25,220 nucleotides of DNA, from positions 1-25,220 of IMG/VR virus record IMGVR_UViG_3300013286_000052; one strand, given 5' to 3'. Below are positions 1 to 6,433 of the stretch, one piece after another (positions within the stretch are counted from its first letter, which is position 1; every line of letters begins with the position of its first letter). The DNA is from a virus. The notes under the pieces were generated by a model, which saw only the letters and a list, made by a program, of their open reading frames with translations, was not told where the DNA came from and did no database searches. Both the position numbers and the translations under genes were made by a program.

Positions 1-1
1 A

Positions 2-88
2 AAGGCTATTGCTACCGATTGGGTGGCGGCATATAACAAGTACACTAGCGCAGCAGATATTAAGACTGTAGACTCAAATGGCAACTAA
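2..88 (+). CDS. 3' end of an unknown protein gene (start lies outside the window)
   Basis: Frame 2 is open from the window edge to TAA at 86-88 and encodes a C-terminal tail of 28 residues that looks like real protein (it includes ATDWVAAYNKYTSAADIKTV). It overlaps the start of the next gene by 11 bases, the same tight packing seen elsewhere in this window, which supports it being translated. Only the tail is visible and I do not recognise it, so no function is offered. Frame 3 is also open over most of this stretch, so the frame choice rests on protein-like composition and the overlap. Confidence 0.5.
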   Translation, partial: KAIATDWVAAYNKYTSAADIKTVDSNGN

Positions 89-371
89 GAAAAAAGCAGT
101 AGCTAAAGGTAAAGAGTACAAAGGCTCTGCTGCTAATGGCGGCCGTAAAATTATTGTTGAGCATTATAAGAAAGATGGCGTTTGGCACACTACCTCTAAG
201 AATGCTGCTCGTGCTAAGTACGAGAAAGCACACGGTAAGCTAGCTAAAGGCACAGACGTGGATCATAAGAATAATAACCACGATGATGACTCAAGTAAAA
301 ACCTGCGCCCGCTCTCCCACGGTAAGAATACCGCTAAGGAGAACAAGCGCAGGGCCGGTAAGAAGTCTTAA
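78..371 (+). CDS. Small basic HNH-type nuclease-like protein
   Basis: A 97-residue, very lysine-rich protein. The C-terminal half carries the pattern of a phage HNH endonuclease core: DVDHKNNNHDDD at 60-71, then NLRPLSHGKN at 75-84. The expected metal and catalytic residues would be His63, Asn75 and Asn84 (an H-N-N variant). The N-terminal 25 residues are basic and could contact DNA. Full HNH proteins of this kind are often 100-180 residues, so this is a short form with no visible extra DNA-binding domain. HNH proteins next to phage terminases are known to assist packaging in some phages (HK97 gp74 is the studied case); that role here is inference. There is no clear Shine-Dalgarno site before the ATG, so translation is probably coupled to the overlapping upstream gene. 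The stop overlaps that of the convergent lysozyme gene by four bases. Confidence 0.6.
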   Translation: MATKKKAVAKGKEYKGSAANGGRKIIVEHYKKDGVWHTTSKNAARAKYEKAHGKLAKGTDVDHKNNNHDDDSSKNLRPLSHGKNTAKENKRRAGKKS

Positions 372-883
372 ACCGAAGGTACTGCTTTTAACCAGTACTG
401 AACTACTCCACTATATTGTTGGTTTTTGCCGGCTCTCCAGGCAGTCCAATCTTTACCCCCAGCAGACATTTTAAAGGCTATCTGGGCATTGGTTACTGGA
501 TCATATAAGTCATTGGCTGAACTAAGCTTATACTGGCTTATACGGGCTTTTAAAGACCCATATACGTTGACCTGAAAGAGACCATAAGAGTTATCCCCAG
601 TTTTGGCATTACCATTGTGGGATCTTGGATTTCCGTGGGATTCTTTCATAGCAACAGCCCAAGCAATCTTTAATGAGTGGCCTCTAAAACCAGTTAGGTA
701 TAGAAGCGAATAAAGCTGCTCTTGAGTTAGCTTATGTAGGTTGGAGTACTTCATTAAGGGGCTCACACACGCGGGAGCTACCTTTGCTTTAACAGCTTGA
801 GCTGTTTGAACAAACGTATTTGTTAAGACCAATGTTATGGCCATTACGATTACAAATAGTTTTCTTTTTCCATTAAATATCAC
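368..883 (-). CDS. Secreted lysozyme/transglycosylase-like protein, probable endolysin
   Basis: A 171-residue protein, the only credible minus-strand gene here. Residues 1-30 look like a Sec signal peptide: a basic start (KRK), a hydrophobic core (LFVIVMAITLVL) and an AxA-type cleavage site ending TAQA. Residues about 68-155 have the layout of the lysozyme-like SLT fold: AWAVAMKESHGNP with the probable catalytic Glu81, YGLFQVN at 100-106, then NDLYDPVTNAQIAFKM and a WTAW motif near 146-149. Such domains cut the glycan strands of peptidoglycan. In a phage this is most simply the endolysin, exported by the host; a virion-associated wall hydrolase or a captured host gene are alternatives. The start is GTG (883-881) with AGGAGA a few bases upstream. 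It is divergent from the 1115 gene, so it should have its own promoter in 884-1114. No holin or spanin gene lies beside it. Confidence 0.8.
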   Translation of the reverse strand: MIFNGKRKLFVIVMAITLVLTNTFVQTAQAVKAKVAPACVSPLMKYSNLHKLTQEQLYSLLYLTGFRGHSLKIAWAVAMKESHGNPRSHNGNAKTGDNSYGLFQVNVYGSLKARISQYKLSSANDLYDPVTNAQIAFKMSAGGKDWTAWRAGKNQQYSGVVQYWLKAVPSV

Positions 884-1114
884 ACTATCTCCTAGGCTAG
901 AAGGCCAACCCGAATCCTCTATCTACTGTCACTAGATAGAAAATAGCTCGGCGTCCGTCTGCCAAGCTAGTTGCAACCCTTTTGTTTCGTTGTTAGTGTT
1001 AGAGGCTATGACCCCTCTATACAATACTATACCAGTAGTTACAGGGTTCAGGCAACACCCAACTCAATATAGTGTATGATTAATCTCATAGAATTACTCG
1101 AAAGGACCCTAAAT
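884..1114. promoter_or_regulatory. Divergent intergenic region with two inverted repeats, probable promoter region
   Basis: This 231-base gap separates the leftward lysozyme gene from the rightward late genes and is the only divergent junction in the window, so promoters for both directions are expected here. It contains a perfect 8-bp inverted repeat, TCTATCTA at 918-925 and TAGATAGA at 933-940 with a 7-base spacer, and a second inverted repeat, TAGAGG at 1000-1005 and CCTCTA at 1014-1019. Neither is followed by a T-run, so operator or mRNA structure fits better than a terminator. Possible -10 hexamers are TATGAT at 1075-1080 and TACAAT at 1020-1025, but neither has a convincing -35 at proper spacing. 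Promoter position is therefore unproven. Confidence 0.4.
1101..1106 (+). promoter_or_regulatory. Ribosome binding site that sets the start at 1115
   Basis: AAAGGA lies 8 bases before the ATG at 1115. The longer in-frame alternative, ATG at 1076, has no such site, so the 1115 start (90 residues) is preferred. Confidence 0.65.
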
Positions 1115-1387
1115 ATGCACTTTTGTAATGATTGCACTACACCTGCTAAGTATCTTGTAGCTAATCCAGGCTCAAATGTACAAACTTTTTGTGAAGAACA
1201 CTTTCCAAAGTTTTTAAAGTTAAATATGCCTTTTGTAAGCCTTCTTATGGAAGAACATACTAGAGTTGTAGAAGAACCTGTAGTTGAGGAAACACCGGTT
1301 GTTGAAGAACCAGTAGTTGAGGCTCCAGCCCCTAAGGTACGTAAAAAGGCCGCAGCAGTTCCCGCAGAAGAACCTGTTACTGAGTAA
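1115..1387 (+). CDS. Small zinc-site protein with an acidic VEEP-repeat tail
   Basis: I do not recognise the family. The 90-residue product begins MHFCNDC and has a four-ligand pattern Cys4, Cys7, Cys26, His29, which looks like a small zinc-binding knuckle. From residue 51 the chain becomes a repetitive acidic tail built from VVEEP / VVEETP units (four in a row), then a basic patch (KVRKK) and a short acidic end, so the second half is probably disordered. Start at 1115 is chosen because of AAAGGA at 1101-1106; an in-frame ATG at 1076 lacks a binding site. The stop overlaps the next ATG by one base (TAATG), implying translational coupling. It is first in the rightward string leading to terminase, which hints at a late-gene or packaging-linked role, but no function can be claimed. 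Confidence 0.75.
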   Translation: MHFCNDCTTPAKYLVANPGSNVQTFCEEHFPKFLKLNMPFVSLLMEEHTRVVEEPVVEETPVVEEPVVEAPAPKVRKKAAAVPAEEPVTE

Positions 1388-1659
1388 TGAGAATACAGAG
1401 GGTAATAACTAAACAGGGACATCCGGTTCCTAAAACAGCTGGTAATGCTAAGGGACCTTTTCCCTCAGAAATTTTTAGAACACCAGAAGTTATAGTAGAC
1501 TATACCCCAATAGATGAAGATACTCCTTTGGGAGGAACGGCACAAAACAATTTTACAGAGCCTCGTTCATTTAAGTGCAAATTTTGTGACGAAGTTATGT
1601 TTGAGCATAAGACGGCGGATCATGTATGTGAGGATATAGAATATGGCGAAGACGCGTGA
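1387..1659 (+). CDS. Unknown small protein with C-terminal Cys/His zinc-finger pattern
   Basis: A 90-residue protein without a recognised family. The first 60 residues are proline- and charge-rich with no obvious domain. The end holds FKCKFCDEV at 62-70, then His74, His79 and Cys81, which fits a CxxC...HxC or CxxC...HxxxxxxC metal site. It is the second protein in this small cluster with such a pattern. The ATG shares its A with the upstream stop (TAATG), and its 3' end overlaps the next gene by 17 bases, so the three genes are read as one unit. Confidence 0.7.
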   Translation: MRIQRVITKQGHPVPKTAGNAKGPFPSEIFRTPEVIVDYTPIDEDTPLGGTAQNNFTEPRSFKCKFCDEVMFEHKTADHVCEDIEYGEDA

Positions 1660-1936
1660 TGTTGGAAGTTTTTACTGGCACCCAATGGTGTACCCCGTAA
1701 AACCTCCGGTATTATTAGATAGGGCAGAAACCCAAGAGATAGATGGCAAATATCGTGGGGGCAAAGGTTGGGCAATACGTTTACCGTTTACTAGGTTATC
1801 ACTGGTAGTGGGTAAGTGGGGCCAAACATATAATGAGAGAGCGGCGCTTACTAGAGCTATTAACGGTAGAGCTATTGAAGAAGCATCTTTTGATTGGGAT
1901 ACAGTAAGATATGGGGCAGAATATGAAGATCTTTAA
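1643..1936 (+). CDS. Unknown small protein
   Basis: A 97-residue protein I do not recognise. It is mixed alpha/beta in composition, with aromatic residues near the start (SFYWHPMVYPVKPP) and a GGKGWAIRLPFTRLSLVVGKWG stretch between about residues 39 and 60 that could form beta strands. There is no signal peptide, membrane segment or Cys/His metal site. It overlaps its neighbours at both ends (17 bases upstream, up to 26 bases downstream), which supports its being a genuine, coupled member of the pre-terminase string. The usual position of a small terminase subunit is nearby, but nothing in this sequence shows a DNA-binding motif. Confidence 0.65.
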   Translation: MAKTRDVGSFYWHPMVYPVKPPVLLDRAETQEIDGKYRGGKGWAIRLPFTRLSLVVGKWGQTYNERAALTRAINGRAIEEASFDWDTVRYGAEYEDL

Positions 1937-2159
1937 TCGTAAAACAAAGCACACTAACGAACTAACTAAGGTTAAGCGTAGAGTAAGTAGCTTACCTACG
2001 GCAGAGCTTATTGGGTGGACAGACCAGACTATATACTCTATTGGTCGTAATCTATCAGCATGGCAAAAAAGTCAAAACCAAAGCTCATTAGATGAGGCTC
2101 AATTAGGTGCAGAAGTGCTACATGCGATTCTTGACACCCTTAAAGAAAGATCTGTGTAA
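1911..2159 (+). CDS. Unknown helical protein directly upstream of terminase
   Basis: An 82-residue protein (78 if it starts at the in-frame ATG at 1923, whose product begins MKIFNRK and which has GGGG seven bases upstream; I cannot decide between them). It has a basic N-terminal quarter (RKTKHTNELTKVKRR) and then a mostly helical remainder (PTAELIGWTDQTIYSIGRNL and EAQLGAEVLHAILDTLKER). It is joined to the terminase gene by a TAATG overlap. Its position, size, and basic plus helical make-up make it a candidate small terminase subunit, but it is shorter than most and no helix-turn-helix is obvious, so I leave it as unknown. Confidence 0.65.
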   Translation: MGQNMKIFNRKTKHTNELTKVKRRVSSLPTAELIGWTDQTIYSIGRNLSAWQKSQNQSSLDEAQLGAEVLHAILDTLKERSV

Positions 2160-3742
2160 TGGAAGAAATTGACGACGATTTTGAAGAGATTGAGTCTGAA
2201 GAGGATTTAGATCTTGAAGAAGGAGACTTACCAGAAACTCCTGAACCGGAGATGGATGAGCTTTCTAAAGAGTTTGTAAAAGTTTTAGTAGATAAAATTA
2301 TGCAGTTTATGGAGCTTCTTGTAGGTCATGAGCTTCACCCATATCAAAAGCCCTTAGCTAGACGAGTTATTGAATCGGTAATTATTAATGATGGTGAAGA
2401 AGTAACAGCTTTAGCTTCACGTCAGTCGGGTAAGTCAGAAACTATTGCCAATACGGTAGCAACCCTCATGGTTATTCTCCCACGCTTAGCTATAATGTAT
2501 CCAGAGCTATTAGGCAAGTTTGGTGATGGCATTTGGGTAGGCATGTTTGCTCCAGTACAAAACCAGGTGGAAACGCTCTACGGACGCACAGTTTCTCGTT
2601 TAACTAGTGAAAGAGCTATGGAAGTATTTGGGGATCCAGAAATTGATGATATCCCTACTAAAACACCGGGTGTAACTAAGAACATTAAGTTAAAGAAGTC
2701 CGGGTCTACTCTTATGATGATGACAGCAAACCCAAGAGCTAAGATTGAATCTAAGTCATTTCACTTAATTATCATTGATGAGTGCCAAGAGGCAGACGAC
2801 TTTGTAGTATCAAAGTCTATTGCTCCTATGGGCGCTTACTATAACGCTACGATTGTTAAAACCGGAACCCCTACAACGCATAAGAATAACTTCTACAGAG
2901 CCATTCAACTAAATAAGCGACGTCAGACTAGTTCTCGTGCTAAACAAAACCATTTCCAGTGGGACTGGAGAGACGTAGCAAAAGTTCAAGCTAACTATCA
3001 AAAGTTTATTAAAAAAGAAATGTTACGCATTGGAGAAGACTCAGATGAATTTCAGCTCTCGTATAACTGTAAGTGGTTACTTGAAAGAGGTATGTTCATC
3101 ACGTCCTCAATAATGGACAACCTTGGAGATACCTCTCAAGAACTCGTCAAGAGTTACTTTAGATCGCCGGTTGTTGTAGGTGTTGACCCGGCCCGTAAAA
3201 TGGACTCGACAGTTGTTACCGTGGTCTGGGTTGATTGGGATCGTCCTGATGAGTTTGGTTACTACGACCATCGTGTTTTGAATTGGCTAGAAATTCAAGG
3301 TGATGACTGGGAAGAGCAATATTTCCAAATTCAACAGTTCTTGTCTAACTACGATGTTTTAGCTATTGGTGTAGATGCTAACGGTGTGGGAGATGCGGTT
3401 GCACAGCGACTAAAGATCCTTATGCCTAGAGCTGAAGTTATATCTGTAACTTCTAGCCCTACTGAGCAATCAAAACGTTGGAAGCACCTACAATCCTTAA
3501 TTCAACGTCAGATGGTTTCCTGGCCTGCCCATGCCAAGACCCGTAGACTTCGTATTTGGAAAAAGTTTTATCAGCAAATGACAGATGCTGAGGTTCAGTA
3601 CAAAGGACCTAACTTCTTAGTAGCCGCCCCTGATGAAGCCCATGCCCACGATGATTTTGTGGATTCCTTGGCTTTAGCTTGTTCTTTAACCCAAGAAATG
3701 GTTATGCCTACTGTCGAAGTTAGTTCCAGTCCTTTCTTTTAA
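2159..3742 (+). CDS. terL: Terminase large subunit
   Basis: This 527-residue protein is the packaging motor: an N-terminal ATPase that pumps DNA through the portal and a C-terminal RNase H-like nuclease that cuts the concatemer. The ATPase part has a Walker A motif at 87-93 (SRQSGKS, with Lys92 and Ser93), a Walker B at 203-208 (LIIIDE) and a coupling motif VKTGTPT near 233-239. The nuclease part has three acidic sites: Asp343 in VVGVDPARK, Asp406 in IGVDANGVGD, and Asp498/499 with Asp502 in HAHDDFVDSLALA. Length is normal for the family. The first 35 residues are unusually acidic. The ATG overlaps the previous stop (TAATG). The gene heads the head-assembly module, as in most tailed phages. 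Confidence 0.95.
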   Translation: MEEIDDDFEEIESEEDLDLEEGDLPETPEPEMDELSKEFVKVLVDKIMQFMELLVGHELHPYQKPLARRVIESVIINDGEEVTALASRQSGKSETIANTVATLMVILPRLAIMYPELLGKFGDGIWVGMFAPVQNQVETLYGRTVSRLTSERAMEVFGDPEIDDIPTKTPGVTKNIKLKKSGSTLMMMTANPRAKIESKSFHLIIIDECQEADDFVVSKSIAPMGAYYNATIVKTGTPTTHKNNFYRAIQLNKRRQTSSRAKQNHFQWDWRDVAKVQANYQKFIKKEMLRIGEDSDEFQLSYNCKWLLERGMFITSSIMDNLGDTSQELVKSYFRSPVVVGVDPARKMDSTVVTVVWVDWDRPDEFGYYDHRVLNWLEIQGDDWEEQYFQIQQFLSNYDVLAIGVDANGVGDAVAQRLKILMPRAEVISVTSSPTEQSKRWKHLQSLIQRQMVSWPAHAKTRRLRIWKKFYQQMTDAEVQYKGPNFLVAAPDEAHAHDDFVDSLALACSLTQEMVMPTVEVSSSPFF

Positions 3743-3756
3743 TTATTGTATTTAAG

Positions 3757-3825
3757 GTGACAAATCGTCCCGTACAAGACAGAATTAAGCCTGAGGACCT
3801 CAATCCCAAACCTATAGGAGAATAA
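3757..3825 (+). CDS. Possible 22-codon ORF between terminase and the 135-residue gene
   Basis: A GTG-initiated frame runs 22 codons to TAA at 3823-3825, ending just before the next gene's ATG. The product would include RPVQDRIKPEDLNPKPIGE, which has a plausible proline- and charge-rich composition. The only Shine-Dalgarno-like bases (AAGG at 3754-3757) touch the start codon, which is too close. The frame also covers the next gene's own ribosome binding site. It could be a short peptide, a leader, or chance. Confidence 0.2.
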   Translation: MTNRPVQDRIKPEDLNPKPIGE

Positions 3826-3828
3826 ACA

Positions 3829-4236
3829 ATGGCAATGGAAAATATTGCACCTACTCCTCAATTCCCTGAGCGTGTAGGCACAAGTTATGAACGTAAGTTC
3901 AGCCCCGCAACACCAGGCCTTCGTGGCCCACTTCGTTTTGAAGAAGGTATTGCAACAGATACAGATGTTCCAAATGATTTCCAAGTTGGCTTGGATCAAG
4001 GTTATGACACACCAGCTGGCCGTCCTAACCACAATGAGAACGTCATGGAGAAGTACGCAGAAGAGACAATGCGTGAGCGTGCTCACGTAGGTTCTGCTTC
4101 ATGGGTAGAAGCACCAACATACCTTGGCGAATTTGCACAGGGTAATTTCGGTGATCACTCTCAGATCGTTATTGAAGAAGTTGTACGTTCAGGTGGCCGC
4201 TACGGTCGCATGAACCCTGCTTCAGTCAACGACTAA
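3829..4236 (+). CDS. Unknown head-module protein
   Basis: A 135-residue protein I cannot assign. It is rich in Pro, Gly and charged residues at the N-terminus (APTPQFPERVGTSYERKF), looks extended or disordered to about residue 70, and becomes more ordered afterwards (SASWVEAPTYLGEFAQGNF, then a basic Gly-Arg-rich end). It has no signal peptide, membrane segment, cysteine or catalytic motif. AGGAG at 3816-3820 lies 8 bases before the ATG, a strong site. It sits between terminase and portal, a place where small virion or assembly proteins are common, and is followed by a perfect hairpin at 4254-4285. A minor capsid or decoration role is possible but unproven. Confidence 0.7.
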   Translation: MAMENIAPTPQFPERVGTSYERKFSPATPGLRGPLRFEEGIATDTDVPNDFQVGLDQGYDTPAGRPNHNENVMEKYAEETMRERAHVGSASWVEAPTYLGEFAQGNFGDHSQIVIEEVVRSGGRYGRMNPASVND

Positions 4237-4253
4237 TTACTGTATACTAAGAC

Positions 4254-4285
4254 TGTTCCAGCCCCACTAACCTGGGGCTGGAATA
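4254..4285 (+). terminator. Strong perfect hairpin without U-tract (partial terminator or mRNA processing element)
   Basis: TTCCAGCCCCA at 4256-4266 pairs perfectly with TGGGGCTGGAA at 4273-4283 around a six-base loop, and a G-T plus a T-A pair extend it to 13 pairs. It is not followed by a T-run; TATCTTAAAGG follows instead and leads straight into the next ribosome binding site. It may therefore shield the 3' end of the upstream message or reduce read-through rather than fully terminate. Confidence 0.6.
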
Positions 4286-4300
4286 TCTTAAAGGAGAGAA

Positions 4301-4573
4301 ATGTCTAAAGGCGTTCCAAGTAATCCTAAGCTATACAATGCATTAGAGAGTCAAGCAAACGCTAGATATCCTAAGCATAGAGGTAAAGGTAACTCTCCAG
4401 CAGCAAACAAAATGCTGAGTAAACAGTGGAGTGCTATGGGCGGAACATTTGTTCCTAGTTTAAAAGATGTTGATCCAGATAATCGTGATTATAAAGAAGA
4501 AGAAAAAGCTAGAGAAAAATCAAGGGCGTCACGCAAAAAGCGTGAAATGAAGAAACAAAACTTCGTAGTTTGA
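4301..4573 (+). CDS. Small basic unknown protein
   Basis: A 90-residue protein. The first half (NPKLYNALESQANARYPKHR, then NKMLSKQWSAMGGTFV) loosely recalls short phage proteins with a PxLYxxxxxxA...W..GG layout, of the kind grouped as DUF5872, but I would not assign that family firmly. The second half is a highly charged helix (residues about 62-86, KEEEKAREKSRASRKKREMKK) that is likely to bind nucleic acid or remain extended. AAAGGAG at 4290-4296 lies four bases before the ATG, a slightly tight spacing. It sits between a hairpin and the portal gene. The start codon of the portal gene lies 25 bases after its stop. Confidence 0.7.
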   Translation: MSKGVPSNPKLYNALESQANARYPKHRGKGNSPAANKMLSKQWSAMGGTFVPSLKDVDPDNRDYKEEEKAREKSRASRKKREMKKQNFVV

Positions 4574-4598
4574 GGGCAAACATGATTGGAACTAATTA

Positions 4599-6323
4599 AT
4601 GGCCGGTGGTATTGATTTTAGTCCTCCGTCGTATAGAGCGGCGTCGAGTGATTTAACTATCTCAATTTCTCCATTAGGTCTTGTAGAACTAGCGGATGAA
4701 GAGTTTGAAGTACATGGTCCACGGTTAAACCGTTACTCACTTAACTGGGCAATGTATCTAGGACATCACTGGTCTTATCGCCGTGAGACTGGCGAATCGC
4801 AGATGGTATACAACTACTATCGTGCCTTTACAGATTTTATTATTAACTTTACATTTAGTCGCGGAGTTCAGTTCCGTAGCCCAACAGCAACAGAAGCCAT
4901 CATCCCAGATATCCTAAAGCGTGTATGGGAAATTGATAATGATAAGAATGGCGTTTTGTGGGAGATGGGGCAGCAAGGCGGAGTATCTGGGGACGTCTTT
5001 GTTAAAGTAGCTTATGAAGAGGGTTATGAAGATTCTATTGGTCAGTATCACCCAGGACGTGTACGTGTTCTTCCACTTAATGCCTCTTTTGCATTTCCAG
5101 AATTTCACCCACATGATCGCTCACGCTTGATTCGCTTTAAGCTTAAGTATCGTTTCTGGGGAACATCTATTGAAGGAACTCGTCAGGTTTACACCTACAC
5201 TGAAATCCTTACGGATGACCGCATTGAAGAGTACATTAATGACGAGCTTATTGACTCGCGTCCAAACCCAATTGGCGTAGTCCCTATTATTCACATCCCT
5301 AATACTCGTGTTTCAGGATCTCCTTGGGGACTTTCTGATTGCCATGATGTTATTACCCTAAACCGTAACTATAACGAAGTTGCTACTGATATTGCTGACA
5401 TCGTTAATTACCATGCCGCTCCTGTAACAGTTATTACAGGCGCTAAAGCCTCAGCACTTGAAAAGGGACCTAAGAAAGTTTGGGGCGGTCTTCCAAAGGA
5501 AGCTCAAGTATTTAATCTAGAAGGCGGCGGACAAGGACTAATGGGTGCTCTTGAGTACCTTAAAGTTGTAAAAACTGCTATGCATGAAATGATTGGTGTA
5601 CCTGAAACTGCTTTAGGACAAGTACAGCCTATCTCAAATACTTCTGGTGTAGCCCTTTCTATTCAGTATCAACCTCTGATGAATCGCTACCAACAAAAGC
5701 TTGTACAATACGGGGAAGGACTACGCCGCGTTAACGAACTAGTTCTTAGAACTCTTGCTTTTAAAGAGCCGGAGATGTTCACATACAACCCACTGTATAA
5801 TGGACCAATTAAGCCTAACCAGCTTACACAATTAGATTTGACCAGTCCAATCACCTATGAAACGATTGTTCACTTCCCACAACCTCTTCCATTGGATAAA
5901 CTCATTGTCCTCAATGAAATTCAGATGAAGATGGCTATGAACCTAGAAAGTCGTGAAGGAGCGCTACGCCAGCTTGGTGAAGAGTTCCCAGCAGAGAAAC
6001 TCGAAGAAATTCGTGCGGAGCTTATTGCTGATGCAAAGGCAGACGGAGCTGTTAACTTAATTAAGCAGCAGATCAACTCTGCTATCACTTCTTTGACAGG
6101 AATGATGCCAGACGGAACTACCCCTCCAGGAACTGCTCCAGGAGACGGTACAGGTCCTGGTCCTCTAGGACAGCCTGGCGTTGTTACCCCATTTGAAGAA
6201 CAAACCCTAGCTCAGATGCAACAAGAACTTGTAACTGAAGCGTACGGAACCAAACTCCCACAGTGGAGATCAGGAGATTCCAAGGGTGGATCTGATGATG
6301 GATTTAAAGGACAAACAGATTAG
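4599..6323 (+). CDS. Portal protein
   Basis: A 574-residue protein with the size and style of a siphovirus/myovirus portal. The portal forms the dodecameric ring at one head vertex through which terminase pumps DNA and to which the neck binds. Supporting stretches are the N-terminal YNYYRAFTDFIINFTFSRGV region, the beta-rich wing with GDVFVKVAYEE, the segment IGVVPIIHIPNTRVSGSPWG followed by a helical crown/stem region, and IGVPETALGQVQPISNTSGV, a characteristic portal motif, leading to a long helix with LMNRYQQKLVQYGEGLRRVN. The last 70 residues are Gly/Pro-rich and low-complexity. The binding site is weak (TTGGA 8 bases before ATG), and a five-codon mini-ORF (MIGTN, 4582-4599) ends on the start codon as TAATG, which may couple translation. 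It is followed by scaffold and capsid genes, as expected. Confidence 0.9.
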   Translation: MAGGIDFSPPSYRAASSDLTISISPLGLVELADEEFEVHGPRLNRYSLNWAMYLGHHWSYRRETGESQMVYNYYRAFTDFIINFTFSRGVQFRSPTATEAIIPDILKRVWEIDNDKNGVLWEMGQQGGVSGDVFVKVAYEEGYEDSIGQYHPGRVRVLPLNASFAFPEFHPHDRSRLIRFKLKYRFWGTSIEGTRQVYTYTEILTDDRIEEYINDELIDSRPNPIGVVPIIHIPNTRVSGSPWGLSDCHDVITLNRNYNEVATDIADIVNYHAAPVTVITGAKASALEKGPKKVWGGLPKEAQVFNLEGGGQGLMGALEYLKVVKTAMHEMIGVPETALGQVQPISNTSGVALSIQYQPLMNRYQQKLVQYGEGLRRVNELVLRTLAFKEPEMFTYNPLYNGPIKPNQLTQLDLTSPITYETIVHFPQPLPLDKLIVLNEIQMKMAMNLESREGALRQLGEEFPAEKLEEIRAELIADAKADGAVNLIKQQINSAITSLTGMMPDGTTPPGTAPGDGTGPGPLGQPGVVTPFEEQTLAQMQQELVTEAYGTKLPQWRSGDSKGGSDDGFKGQTD

Positions 6324-6332
6324 CTTTTAGCC

Positions 6333-6350
6333 TGTAAATATTGTAAATAT
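6333..6350 (+). repeat. Tandem 9-bp repeat in the portal-scaffold gap
   Basis: TGTAAATAT occurs twice back to back (6333-6341 and 6342-6350) in an otherwise AT-rich 110-base gap. Its function is unknown; it could be part of a promoter or protein-binding site or simple slippage. Confidence 0.5.
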
Positions 6351-6379
6351 TTGTCAGACTATGTACCAAACTAAACCTC

Positions 6380-6412
6380 AGGTCATCGTGGCACTAATTC
6401 GGACAACGACCT
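6380..6412 (+). other. Imperfect hairpin upstream of the scaffold gene
   Basis: AGGTCATCGT at 6380-6389 can pair with ACAACGACCT at 6403-6412, with eight of ten positions matched and a 13-base loop. It lies 21 bases before the scaffold ATG and has no T-run after it, so an mRNA structure near the translation start is more likely than a terminator. Confidence 0.3.
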
Positions 6413-6433
6413 CTTAAACCTAAAGGAACAATT

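Noticed and set aside
283-474. Open frame on + strand overlapping the HNH gene end and lysozyme gene
   Set aside because: It lies in another frame across two better supported genes and its product has no protein-like pattern.
1000-1060. Possible tRNA or T-arm-like GGTTCAGG near 1045-1052
   Set aside because: No acceptor or anticodon arm can be formed around it.
1048-1422. 124-codon minus-strand frame opposite the VEEP-repeat gene
   Set aside because: Ser/Thr repeats simply mirror the GAA/GTT repeats of the real gene on the + strand; no binding site.
3739-4086. 115-codon minus-strand frame opposite the 135-residue gene
   Set aside because: Cys/Trp/Leu-rich shadow with no binding site, against a + strand gene with a strong one.
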